64,000 bases of DNA. Origin: Pusillimonas sp. TS35. GTDB taxonomy: Bacteria; Pseudomonadota; Gammaproteobacteria; Burkholderiales; Burkholderiaceae_B. The stretch covers positions 310,001 to 374,000 of the forward strand of contig NZ_WWER01000002.1 of assembly GCF_009857885.1 (NCBI RefSeq). Reading direction: 5' to 3'. The translations under genes and the position numbers were made by a program. This document shows, piece by piece, positions 1-10,174 of the stretch (position 1 is the first letter of the stretch; every line of letters starts with the position of its first letter). Below the pieces are notes generated by a model. That model had not been told where the DNA came from. It searched no databases and was given only the letters and a program-made list of their open reading frames with translations.

Positions 1-2
1 AC

Positions 3-254
3 TTTACTATTCGCACGGCGGAGCAGCTTCCCGTACTGCTTCACGCGTTTCGCAAGCAGGCTGGCCTGTCCCAGTCCGCTGTGGCAATGCGCCTGGGCAT
101 CACGCAACAGACGCTCTCAGCCCTGGAGCGTAACGCGGACAAAGTCAGCGCCGACCGGCTGCTGGCGCTTCTGAGCATCCTGGGCGTGGAACTGGTGCTG
201 CGCCAGGGCAGCGGCTCGCCAGCGCCAACGCCGCCAACGGGTCCGAACTGGTAG
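3..254 (+). CDS. HipB-like XRE-family antitoxin, partial (5' end outside window)
   Basis: Open from the window edge to a TAG at 252-254; the start codon is not in view. The visible 83 residues contain a helix-turn-helix of the Cro/XRE type (around KQAGLSQSAVAMRLGITQQT, followed by LSALER) and a charged, Pro-rich tail ending in PNW. It lies 3 bp upstream of a HipA-type kinase gene on the same strand, which is the usual antitoxin-toxin order. By family knowledge such a protein would bind the operon's operators and neutralise the kinase. It resembles the second HipB at 7064-7327 in layout (an AEQL segment precedes the HTH). Partner assignment is inferred from position. Confidence 0.82.
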   Translation, partial: FTIRTAEQLPVLLHAFRKQAGLSQSAVAMRLGITQQTLSALERNADKVSADRLLALLSILGVELVLRQGSGSPAPTPPTGPNW

Positions 255-257
255 GCG

Positions 258-1610
258 ATGGGCCGACGCTCTCACTTACAGGTTCTGTACCTCTGGATGA
301 ACGGCGCTTTCGTCGGCACCTGGCGTATGCGGCCCCACGTCGGCGAAATCGTGCAGTACGACGACAGCTGGGTGGCCTCGGCACAAGGTCGGCCGCTCTC
401 CCTGTCGCTGCCTTTTACGCCGGGCAACCAACCGCATCGCGGCGATGCCGTACGTGCCTACTTTGAAAATCTGCTGCCAGACAGCAAGGCTATCCGCGAA
501 CGTCTCGCGCGCCGGTTTCAGGCGGGTTCGACGGAGGCGTTTGCGCTGCTGGCAGAGGTCGGACGGGATTGCGTGGGAGCGCTGCAGATACTCCCTGGCA
601 ACGTTCCACCGCCAAGCGTTCAAGAAGTGAAGGCAACGCCATTGAACGATGCCGAGGTGGCCCAAGTGCTGCGCTACACCGTGGCGCCGGCATCAATAGC
701 CGGCCGAGACAGCGGCGATGTTGACTTCCGGATTTCCATCGCCGGGGCGCAGGAAAAGACAGCGTTGTTGTGGCTCAATGATCAGTGGTGTCTGCCGCAT
801 GGCGCGACGCCAACCACGCACATCTTCAAACTACCTCTGGGCCTGGTCGGCAACCTCAGGTTCGATATGAGCGATTCGGTCGAAAACGAGTGGCTATGTT
901 CGAAGATACTTCACGCGTACGGGCTGCCGGTGGCGAGCACGCAGGTCCTTCAGTTCGAGGACATGAAGGTGCTTGCTGTCGAGCGCTTCGACCGCACGTG
1001 GTGGGAGGACGAAGAAGGCAAGAGATGGCTTCTGCGGCTACCGCAGGAAGATATGTGCCAGGCGACAGGAACCGCGCCTCACCTGAAGTATGAGTCCGAC
1101 GGTGGCCCCGGCATCCGCGCAATCATGACACTCCTGGGCACGTCCAGCGGCCCCGACCGTGACCGGCGTACGTTCTTCCAGGCGCAAGTCCTCTTCTGGA
1201 TGCTTCGCGCCACCGACGGCCATGCGAAGAACTTCAGCATTTTCCTGCGTCCTGGCGGAACTTACGAACTCAGTCCGCTGTACGACGTGCTCTCTGCCTA
1301 CCCTGTCATAGGCACCGGCGCAAATCAGCTATCCCCGTTCAAGGCAAGGATGGCCATGGCAGTGCGCTCAAAGAACACGCACTGGGTCATGCGGGACATT
1401 ACACGTCGCCATTGGCTGGCTGTAGGGAAAGAGCATGGCATCGTAGCGCCGGATGGTCGCGGCGCCGATGTGGTGCTCGACGATATCGTGGCGCACACTC
1501 CCGAAGTCGTGCGTTCAGTCCGTGCACTGCTACCCAAGAACTTTCCGGAATATCTGGCGGACAGTATCCTCAACGGACTGCAAGCTGCAGCCAACACACT
1601 GGCCGGCTAG
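258..1610 (+). CDS. hipA: HipA-family serine/threonine kinase toxin (module 1)
   Basis: A full-length 450-residue HipA-type protein. Visible are the HipA N-terminal subdomain (residues about 8-110), the ATP-loop segment ISIAGAQEKTALL with the serine (S160) that corresponds to the autophosphorylated Ser150 of E. coli HipA, the catalytic RATDGHAKNFS segment (D320) and the metal-binding LSPLYD (D343). The known E. coli enzyme phosphorylates glutamyl-tRNA synthetase and causes growth arrest; the target here is unknown. It starts at ATG 258, 3 bp after the antitoxin stop, so translation is probably coupled. All catalytic residues I can check are intact. It is paralogous to the HipA at 5760-7064, sharing long blocks such as TPTTHIFKLPLGL and HLKYESDGGPG. 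Confidence 0.93.
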   Translation: MGRRSHLQVLYLWMNGAFVGTWRMRPHVGEIVQYDDSWVASAQGRPLSLSLPFTPGNQPHRGDAVRAYFENLLPDSKAIRERLARRFQAGSTEAFALLAEVGRDCVGALQILPGNVPPPSVQEVKATPLNDAEVAQVLRYTVAPASIAGRDSGDVDFRISIAGAQEKTALLWLNDQWCLPHGATPTTHIFKLPLGLVGNLRFDMSDSVENEWLCSKILHAYGLPVASTQVLQFEDMKVLAVERFDRTWWEDEEGKRWLLRLPQEDMCQATGTAPHLKYESDGGPGIRAIMTLLGTSSGPDRDRRTFFQAQVLFWMLRATDGHAKNFSIFLRPGGTYELSPLYDVLSAYPVIGTGANQLSPFKARMAMAVRSKNTHWVMRDITRRHWLAVGKEHGIVAPDGRGADVVLDDIVAHTPEVVRSVRALLPKNFPEYLADSILNGLQAAANTLAG

Positions 1611-1832
1611 CATAGGCAACGGCCCGCTACCGCACCGTTGTCGTGCTACGCAGGCTTTGCCATTTACTCAGCATAGACACTATCTGTGCTGACTGAGGAC
1701 ACCCGCCCTGTCGAGGCCAGCATCAAAGAAACTCCCAAGCCATTGCTGCAGTGGATCACACAACCACCGCTCACGCCCACGAGGCGTTATGCCCGTCCTT
1801 GGCAGATGCACTCGAAAACGTCCGGCTTACGC

Positions 1833-2321
1833 TCAGCCGCACTCGAATCTGGCCAGGAACTGCCTTAACAGATCATCCAGCTGACTGCGTTGCTCATCTG
1901 TAAGGGTGGCAACCAGCCTTGCCTGAGTCTCGACATGGGCCGTAACCGCCTTGTCGATGAGCTTGTATCCGTTTGACGAAAGCGAAATCAGAAAGCCGCG
2001 GCCATCGTCGGGATTCTTTACCCGCTCGACGAGCCCGGCCTTTTCCAGTTGATCGATACGGTGCGTCATCGTGCCCGACGTCACCATGGTCGACGCCATC
2101 AGATCCCCCGGCGATAGCGCATGGGGAGAGCCCGCCCGCCGCAGCGTTGCCAAAACGTCGAAGCTCGCCGCATTCAAGCCATACTCGGCCCAGGTTGTTT
2201 CCATGCTGCGAACCAAATGCTGGTTCAGCCGCTTGATGCGTCCGATCGTCCCCATCGGGCCGACGTCGAGATCGGGCCGCTCTTGCTTCCATTGCAGGAG
2301 AATTTTATCGATTGCGTCCAT
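1833..2321 (-). CDS. MarR-family transcriptional regulator
   Basis: A 162-residue protein with the winged helix-turn-helix of MarR regulators: a recognition-helix region MVTSGTMTHRIDQLEKAGLVER (quoted only by position, residues about 79-100) and a wing with the typical DGRG turn near residue 106, flanked by dimerisation helices. It is transcribed divergently from an EamA-type exporter gene, and the 85-bp gap holds two perfect 16-bp palindromes, so it very probably represses both itself and the exporter. Ligand unknown. The start at 2321 fits the usual N-terminal length of this group. Confidence 0.9.
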   Translation of the reverse strand: MDAIDKILLQWKQERPDLDVGPMGTIGRIKRLNQHLVRSMETTWAEYGLNAASFDVLATLRRAGSPHALSPGDLMASTMVTSGTMTHRIDQLEKAGLVERVKNPDDGRGFLISLSSNGYKLIDKAVTAHVETQARLVATLTDEQRSQLDDLLRQFLARFECG

Positions 2322-2344
2322 GCGTCATATTTTCGTATGGTTTT

Positions 2345-2387
2345 ATCTTGACATCAAGATTCTGAGGATATATCTTGATGTCAAGAT
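2345..2387. promoter_or_regulatory. Twin palindromic MarR operators overlapping divergent promoters
   Basis: Two perfect palindromes, ATCTTGACATCAAGAT at 2345-2360 and ATCTTGATGTCAAGAT at 2372-2387, are each other's reverse complement and are 27 bp apart start to start. The first contains a -35 TTGACA (2348-2353), which with 17 bp spacing meets TATCTT (2371-2376) as a -10 toward the exporter. On the opposite strand the second palindrome supplies TTGACA (2384-2379) with AATCTT (2361-2356) as the -10 toward the regulator. The operator halves therefore double as the -35 boxes of both promoters, a layout that predicts mutual repression. Confidence 0.85.
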
Positions 2388-2406
2388 AAATAGGAAGGCG
2401 CAAATC

Positions 2407-3333
2407 ATGAAGAGTTCCGCAGCGAACGAACGCCCAGCCACCCATCAAAGGGCTGGTTTGGTTTCGTTGTTATGTCTTTTTTTTGGTGGCGCACTGTTGG
2501 GGCTGTCGACCAATTTGGCAAAACTCGCGGGCGAAGCACAGCTATCGCCGTTAGCATTCCTGTGCTGGTCCATCATCGGCGCGGCGTTTGTCCTGATGAT
2601 TGTGTCTGCGCTGCGCCGCGACCTGCCGCCGATCAACGCGCGTGCATTTGAATACTACGTCGTCTCGGCACTGGTGGGGGTAGCGGGATCCAACCTGATT
2701 TTCTTTTCGGCCATCCCGCATGTTGGTGCCGGCTTTGTCGCGCTGATCATCTCACTTCCGCCGCTACTAACCTATGTGGGCGCGCTGGCATTGAGGATGG
2801 AGCGATTCAAGACGATGCGCGCGGCCGGCGTCGCAACCGCGCTGGCCGGGGCCGTTGTTCTCGCGGCCGGTAAACTATCTTCGCCTGATGCCGAGGGGTT
2901 CTGGATTCTCCTCGCCCTGATCGGCCCAGTCTTGCTGGCGATCGGGAACCTCTATCGGACGCTGCGCTGGCCCGCTGGCGCGTCTGCGGATGCCCTGGCT
3001 ACCGGAATGCTGATCGCCGCTGGCGCCATGTTGCTGGCCGCAGGGTTCTTGCCCGGCTTCTCGCTCGCCGTGCCGCTGAACCGAGCCCTGCCGCTGGGCC
3101 TGATCGCCACGCAATCGGTGGTTTTCGCTGGCATGTTTCTGTTGCTGTTCATGCTGCAGAAAACAGGCGGGCCGGTACTCCTGAGCCTGCTGGGGTCTGT
3201 TGGCGCTGTCGTCGGTGTGCCAGTCGCGATATTCCTGCAAGGCGAAGCACCGCCCGAAGGTCTGCTGCCAGGCGCGGCCCTGATCGCCGCCGGGATCGCC
3301 CTGCTGACGTTGGGCAAAACCACATCCAAATAA
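2407..3333 (+). CDS. EamA/DMT-superfamily inner-membrane transporter
   Basis: A 308-residue protein starting at ATG 2407 (MKSSAANERP), chosen because the promoter and operators at 2345-2387 lie just upstream; the frame is open further 5', into the regulator, but this would bury the operators. About ten hydrophobic segments in two halves match the drug/metabolite transporter architecture (two EamA repeats). By family it would be an exporter of a small metabolite or drug; the substrate cannot be read from sequence. Divergent partner is a MarR regulator, so ligand-induced derepression is the likely control. Confidence 0.88.
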   Translation: MKSSAANERPATHQRAGLVSLLCLFFGGALLGLSTNLAKLAGEAQLSPLAFLCWSIIGAAFVLMIVSALRRDLPPINARAFEYYVVSALVGVAGSNLIFFSAIPHVGAGFVALIISLPPLLTYVGALALRMERFKTMRAAGVATALAGAVVLAAGKLSSPDAEGFWILLALIGPVLLAIGNLYRTLRWPAGASADALATGMLIAAGAMLLAAGFLPGFSLAVPLNRALPLGLIATQSVVFAGMFLLLFMLQKTGGPVLLSLLGSVGAVVGVPVAIFLQGEAPPEGLLPGAALIAAGIALLTLGKTTSK

Positions 3334-3366
3334 GCTTGTAACCATACAGACTGGAGGAACTATCCG

Positions 3367-3486
3367 ATGGATATCACGGTTTACGGCGCCGCCGAGAATG
3401 TCGGCCGGCGCATTGCAATTGAAGCGCTGACGCGCGGACACAATGTCACTGGCGTAGTCAGAACGCGCTCACACCCTTGTCGTTGA
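3367..3486 (+). pseudogene. 5' fragment of an NAD(P)-binding (NmrA/atypical SDR-like) gene
   Basis: After a good ribosome-binding site (GGAGG at about 3352-3356) an ATG at 3367 opens a 39-residue reading frame, MDITVYGAAENVGRRIAIEA and on to a TGA at 3484-3486. The start is a classic Rossmann beta-alpha-beta with a GxxxNVG-like dinucleotide loop, as in NAD(P)H-binding proteins of about 200 residues. The match to the family stops near VVRTR and the remaining residues look random, so the gene is truncated; the rest is not present before the methyltransferase gene. It may once have been cotranscribed with the EamA gene. Confidence 0.6.
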
Positions 3487-3562
3487 TGACAGCGGGGTTT
3501 TGCAGCCGAATCAGGCGCGAGCGCTTTACACTGGGCGGGTATGTAACAAGGAGCACAGCCAA

Positions 3563-4129
3563 GTGTCTGCAGATTTAAACCAACAATACGGATTAAACCC
3601 GGCCCATAGCGAAGTCGTGTCGGCTTGTCAGGTTGTCAACCCCGGCGATGCCTTGGATATGGGGTGCTCCAATGGCCGTAATGCGCTGTATTTGGCGCAG
3701 CGGGGTTTCCAGGTCACGGCGGTAGACGTCAACCCCCATGCGCTGGGGCAATTGCAGTCCATCGTTGACCAGGAAAGCATAAATGCCATCACGCCCCGCC
3801 TGTACGACATCAGCGATGCAAGCCTGGACGCCGATTACGATTTCATTGCCTGCACAGTGACACTCATGTTCATCGAACCCTCCAGGGTCGCCGCCGTGCT
3901 GGCCGACATGCAGCAGCGTACCAGGGCGGGCGGCTACAACCTGATCGTCTGCGCCATGGATAGCCCTGACTACCCTTGCCCCATGAATTTTCCGTTCACC
4001 TTCCGGCCAGGCGAGTTGAGCGCAGCGTACCAAGGCTGGGAGTTGGTCAAGTACAACGAAGACGTGGGGGCCATGCACAACGGCGCCCGGTTGCGGTTCG
4101 CGACCATGCTGGCGCGCAAGGCGGCTTAA
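3563..4129 (+). CDS. TehB-like SAM-dependent methyltransferase
   Basis: A 188-residue class I methyltransferase, taken to start at GTG 3563 because AAGGAG (3548-3553) sits 9 bp before it and the product then begins VSADLNQQYGL, the normal TehB-type start. The AdoMet motif ALDMGCSNGRNALYLAQRG and the motif II acid in AVDVN are clear. TehB homologues methylate tellurite or selenite and contribute to resistance; here only the enzyme half (no tehA) is visible, so the real substrate is open. An upstream in-frame ATG at 3500 would add 21 unlikely residues. Confidence 0.82.
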   Translation: MSADLNQQYGLNPAHSEVVSACQVVNPGDALDMGCSNGRNALYLAQRGFQVTAVDVNPHALGQLQSIVDQESINAITPRLYDISDASLDADYDFIACTVTLMFIEPSRVAAVLADMQQRTRAGGYNLIVCAMDSPDYPCPMNFPFTFRPGELSAAYQGWELVKYNEDVGAMHNGARLRFATMLARKAA

Positions 4130-4511
4130 GGGCTGGTTAACCCCGATGCCTGCGCTCGCCTTTCTCGCGTCAGGCATCGCCGAGATAGGTGTTCCAAGCG
4201 CCCGTTTCGGCGCTGGCTGGCACTACTATGCGAAAGAAGGTCCGAATCAAAGGGATGCTGTTTGACGTCGCCAGGCCACGCTGACCCATTCAAACAGAAC
4301 GGGCTCCGGCAGCATTGCCGGAGCCCGTTTTCCTTACCCGCCTCACTGCGGCATTTTTTCGCTAACTATGGGAACCGATTTTCGTTCCAATATTCGTCAA
4401 GGACTATGTGCAAGGTTGGCATGCATGCACCGTATCGCCGGCGGAATGTCGCGAGGGTGCGAGCCGGTCTCAGCGGCCCACGTCAGTGCATTTTCGGTCC
4501 TCCAGCGCGCG
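4130..4511. other. Intergenic stretch with one terminator
   Basis: These 382 bp between the methyltransferase and the convergent amidohydrolase contain the strong hairpin at 4298-4332. Apart from that I see no supported gene, RNA or repeat. Confidence 0.6.
4298..4332 (+). terminator. Rho-independent terminator (14-bp stem)
   Basis: A perfect inverted repeat of 14 bp (4298-4311 and 4316-4329) around the loop GCAT, GC-rich in the centre and followed by TTTCC. The stem ends in AA/TT on both sides, so it could serve both the methyltransferase and the convergent amidohydrolase. Confidence 0.85.
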
Positions 4512-5756
4512 CTATTCCGTATCGCCGAGATAGCGTTCGACCAGATAGGCCCAGTAGGCGCCGCCATCCACCAGATTACAGTCGTTGAAGTCGTAGTTGG
4601 GGTTGTGCACCGCGCAGGCGCCGTGCTGGTCTCCGGCGCCATTGCCAATGAACAGATAGCAGCCCGGGACTTCTTCCAGCATGTAGGCGAAGTCTTCGCT
4701 GCCCAGACGGGCCGGGGTCTGTTCCACCACGTTTTCCGCGCCGTTGAATTCGATGGCGGCGCGGCGGGCGAAGCCGGTTTCGTCAGGGGTGTTCACCGAC
4801 ACCGGATAGCCTCGCTCGTAGGCGATGTCAGCCTGCACGCCGAAGCTTTCGGCCTGCGCATTCACTAGCGCCTTGATGCGCCGTTCCAGCAGCGCCCGGA
4901 CGTCGGCGTCGAGCGCGCGTACCGACAGCTGCAGAACGGCTGACTGGGGGATGACGTTGCTGATGTGCCCGGCGTTGACCGCTCCGATGGTGATCACCGC
5001 CAAGTGACTGGGGTTCACTTCGCGCGAAACAATGGTCTGCAGCGCCATAATGATGCTGGCGGTCGCGACGATGGGGTCTTTGGCCATATGCGGATGGGCC
5101 CCATGCCCGCCCACGCCGGTAATGGTAATGGTCACGTAGTCGGATGACGACATCGAGGCCCCATCGCGGGGCAGCAGCTTGCCTTGCGGAAACCCCGGCG
5201 CGTTGTGCATGCCGAAAATGGCATCGCACGGGTGCTGCTCAAACAGGCCATCATCCATCATTTTCTTTGCGCCGCCCAGGCTCTCTTCGGCCGGCTGGAA
5301 AATCAGGTTCAGCGTGCCCGAGAATTCCCCCTTTTCCGCCAGGTATTTTGCAGCGGCCAGCAGCATGGTGGTATGGCCATCGTGGCCGCATGCATGCATC
5401 ACGTTGTCATGCTTGCTGGCGTAGGGCAACTGCGTGGTTTCGCGGATAGGCAAAGCGTCCATGTCGGCCCTTATGCCGATACGCCGGCTGCCCGTGCCCT
5501 TTTTCAGCACACCGACCAGGCCGGTTATGCCGTACCCGCGATGCACGTCGTAGCCCCATTCGCCCAGCAGCCGGGCAACGATGTCGCTGGTGCGCCGCTC
5601 TTCATACCCGAGCTCCGGGTGCTGGTGGATGTTCCGGCGAATCGCCGCGAACTCGTCGAAATGGGCCTGACCTGGGTGGCGATCTGTCTCTGGTGGTTGA
5701 TGTGCAGGTTGTGGAACTTGCGTCGAGGGAACGGCGTAGATGCGGGATCTCGTCAT
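4512..5756 (-). CDS. M20-family amidohydrolase (hippurate hydrolase / N-acyl-amino-acid deacylase type)
   Basis: A 414-residue metallopeptidase-fold hydrolase of the M20D group. Signature segments are HPELGYEERRTS, GIRADMDALP, MHACGHDGHT (metal ligands) and QPAEES. Such enzymes release amino acids from N-acyl or indole conjugates in the cytoplasm; substrate unknown. The ATG at 5756 lies 3 bp beyond the stop of the upstream hipA. The first about 30 residues (Pro/Gln/His-rich) do not look like the family, whose sequence begins near HFDEFAAIRR; the native 5' end may have been replaced when the hipBA module arrived. Core is intact. Confidence 0.88.
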   Translation of the reverse strand: MTRSRIYAVPSTQVPQPAHQPPETDRHPGQAHFDEFAAIRRNIHQHPELGYEERRTSDIVARLLGEWGYDVHRGYGITGLVGVLKKGTGSRRIGIRADMDALPIRETTQLPYASKHDNVMHACGHDGHTTMLLAAAKYLAEKGEFSGTLNLIFQPAEESLGGAKKMMDDGLFEQHPCDAIFGMHNAPGFPQGKLLPRDGASMSSSDYVTITITGVGGHGAHPHMAKDPIVATASIIMALQTIVSREVNPSHLAVITIGAVNAGHISNVIPQSAVLQLSVRALDADVRALLERRIKALVNAQAESFGVQADIAYERGYPVSVNTPDETGFARRAAIEFNGAENVVEQTPARLGSEDFAYMLEEVPGCYLFIGNGAGDQHGACAVHNPNYDFNDCNLVDGGAYWAYLVERYLGDTE

Positions 5757-5759
5757 GCA

Positions 5760-7064
5760 TTATCGCTGCAGCGCAAGGTGAGCCAGATTGCCCCTGATGC
5801 CGTCAAAGATTGTGTCCATTACATGAGCGGGAAATCCTTCCGGAATTTTCTTTTGCACAAGTGTTATTGCGCCTTCCACGATACCTGGTAGCTCTTCCAG
5901 GATGGTCGTTGTTGGCTCTACGCCGATATACCGCTCACCCACGGAAACCCAATGCCTTCGGTAAATTTCGCGCATACGGTAATGAACATTTTTCCTGCGC
6001 AAAGCCATGGCCATTTTTACATTTCGCAGGTGCACTTGTTTGGCGCCGCTCCCTACCCAGGGCCAGGCGGACAGTACATCGTAGAGCGGGGCGAGCTTGA
6101 ATGTGCCACCCGGAGCAATTGCTAAGCTGAAATTCTTGGCGTGACCGTCGGTAGCCGCTAGAAGCCAAAAATACAGCAGCGCCCTGAAGAAGGTTTGTCG
6201 GTCATCTCTCGCGGTGGCAGAGCCGCGAAGAAGGTGCATGATGTCCGACACACCTGGTCCGCCATCCGACTCATACTTGAGATGCGATGGCAATCCTTGC
6301 GCCTGCAGCATGTCCTCGTGCGGGATGCGAACAATCCAGCCATCTGGATGAATAGCACGGTCAAATCGTTCAACGATGAGTACCCGCTGGTCCTCGAATT
6401 GAGCCATCTCCGTTCTCGCAATGGGCAGCCCCATGGCTCTCAATAGTTCCATTGAAAGCCATTCGTTCTCTACGGAGTGTTGCAGGTCATAGCGCGTGTT
6501 CCCGGCCAAGCCGAGCGGCAGCTTGAAAATGTGAGTCGTTGGTGTTGCTTCGTGAGGGACGTGCCAAGAGCCTTTATGCCAAAGAAGCGCTGTTTTCTCT
6601 TGTGCGCCGGCTAATGAGAAGCGAAAGTCGTCACTGGAGTCATCTCCTGTCGACATTATCGCGCCTCTCAGGTGTTCTGCAACTTCGGCTTCCGTTAATG
6701 GTCTAGCGGAAATGGATTTCACATCCGGAGGTGGAGAGCCTTCTGGAAGTAGCTGTACGGCGCCCGCAGCATCACGGCCAATGCTCTGTAGCAAGGTAAA
6801 AGCATCCAGGGATGCGGCTTTGAATCGGGCGCCTATACGACGGCGTATCGCTTCATTGTCAGGTAATAGGTTGTCAAAGTAATTGTCGACGGGACCATCA
6901 CGCAGACCATCGCCGGCACCCGTCATTGGCAGTGAAAGCGACAGCGGTCTGCCTTGCGGATGGTCTACCCAGGATGAGTCGTACACCAGGCGGGACGCTG
7001 TTCTGCCTTTTTGATGCCACTGTCCCACAAAGACACCATTCATCCAAATATCAAGGACACTCAT
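5760..7064 (-). CDS. hipA: HipA-family serine/threonine kinase toxin (module 2)
   Basis: A complete 434-residue HipA. The ATP-loop segment FSLAGAQEKTALL places the putative autophosphorylated serine at residue 150, the same number as in E. coli HipA; catalytic AATDGHAKNFS (D306) and LAPLYD (D329) are present. The start codon overlaps the stop of hipB by one base (TAATG), so the pair is translationally coupled, antitoxin first. It is clearly related to the HipA at 258-1610 but diverged throughout. The kinase target is not known from the sequence. Its stop is followed after 3 bp by the amidohydrolase start, so the three genes probably share one transcript. Confidence 0.94.
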   Translation of the reverse strand: MSVLDIWMNGVFVGQWHQKGRTASRLVYDSSWVDHPQGRPLSLSLPMTGAGDGLRDGPVDNYFDNLLPDNEAIRRRIGARFKAASLDAFTLLQSIGRDAAGAVQLLPEGSPPPDVKSISARPLTEAEVAEHLRGAIMSTGDDSSDDFRFSLAGAQEKTALLWHKGSWHVPHEATPTTHIFKLPLGLAGNTRYDLQHSVENEWLSMELLRAMGLPIARTEMAQFEDQRVLIVERFDRAIHPDGWIVRIPHEDMLQAQGLPSHLKYESDGGPGVSDIMHLLRGSATARDDRQTFFRALLYFWLLAATDGHAKNFSLAIAPGGTFKLAPLYDVLSAWPWVGSGAKQVHLRNVKMAMALRRKNVHYRMREIYRRHWVSVGERYIGVEPTTTILEELPGIVEGAITLVQKKIPEGFPAHVMDTIFDGIRGNLAHLALQR

Positions 7065-7327
7065 TACCAGTCCTCGATGGAATCTTTAAAGGGTCGTCGA
7101 GGCTCCGCCACCAGTTGTGTATCCAGGACGGAAAGAACTTCATAAACTCTTGCGAAGGCAAGGCCGGAGGCGTCCTTTTCCATGCGAGAAACGGCTTGCT
7201 GACTGGTGTTCAGCTCACGGGCGAGCTTAGCCTGGCTCCATCCTTTTTCTTCTCTCAGAGAGCGGATGAGCGGTGAAAGTTGCTCAGCTTTTAATAAAAG
7301 TACCGATTTCATGGCCGTGTCTTGCAT
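7064..7327 (-). CDS. hipB: HipB-family XRE antitoxin and autorepressor (module 2)
   Basis: An 87-residue protein from ATG 7327, with a TTG just before it (7330) and a further ATG at 7312 as alternatives; none has a strong ribosome-binding site. The helix-turn-helix is GWSQAKLARELNTSQQAVSR and the C-terminus ends in DW like module 1 ends in NW, a tail that in E. coli HipB matters for stability. It precedes and overlaps hipA by one base. Four regularly spaced operators lie directly upstream, which is strong evidence that it is the DNA-binding repressor of this operon. Confidence 0.92.
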   Translation of the reverse strand: MQDTAMKSVLLLKAEQLSPLIRSLREEKGWSQAKLARELNTSQQAVSRMEKDASGLAFARVYEVLSVLDTQLVAEPRRPFKDSIEDW

Positions 7328-7342
7328 CAACTAAGGATGAAC

Positions 7343-7439
7343 ACACCATAAATGATGTTCTTTCGAAATACATCAAATAAGATGTAAATGCAAAAAACAT
7401 CATAATTGATGTAATTGCAGTTTACAACAAATAGGATGT
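7343..7439 (-). promoter_or_regulatory. hipBA operator array: four 16-bp sites at exact 27-bp intervals, with promoter
   Basis: Inverted repeats of the form ACATC-N6-GATGT occur at 7343-7358 (left half ACACC), 7370-7385 (perfect), 7397-7412 (perfect) and 7424-7439 (left half ACAAC). Starts are 27 bp apart every time. On the minus strand a promoter reads -35 TTGTAA (7427-7422), 17 bp spacer, -10 TATGAT (7404-7399). The -10 falls inside the third site and the -35 touches the fourth, so occupancy should block RNA polymerase. E. coli hipBA also has four operators, but with a different half-site and spacing. Confidence 0.85.
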
Positions 7440-7519
7440 AAGCGTGGCTGTATGGATTTGAGAGTGTCGCCCCGTTCCAGGAATTCAATGTCCCAGTGAA
7501 ACTTGCGCTTCGCATAAAA

Positions 7520-7546
7520 AAGCGGCCACTAAAAAGTAGGCCGCTT
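7520..7546 (-). terminator. Terminator downstream of gyrB
   Basis: The repeat AAGCGGCC (7520-7527) / GGCCGCTT (7539-7546) reads on the minus strand as a GC-rich stem followed by six T, appropriately about 70 bp after the gyrB stop. A smaller inverted repeat, TGGCCAA (7564-7570) / TTGGCCA (7586-7592), lies between them. Confidence 0.75.
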
Positions 7547-7615
7547 CTTCACATCCAGAAAAGTGGCCAACTTATCTCATAACACTTGGCCAATTATTCC
7601 CGAAACCAACACCCA

Positions 7616-10081
<2,466 letters not shown>

Positions 10082-10174
10082 TTATATAAGCCTTGCGGGT
10101 GCCCGAACTTCGATCACACGGGCGGCGGCGCCGGCGGGCAGCGAGGCCAGCCGGCATGCGGGCTGACGCGCCCG

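Noticed and set aside
2071-2406. N-terminal extension of the EamA protein from an upstream start
   Set aside because: It would be antisense to the MarR gene and run through both operators; the ATG at 2407 fits the family.
7327-7515. 62-codon minus-strand frame over the hipBA operators
   Set aside because: It is the translation of the operator repeats themselves and would end where hipB begins.
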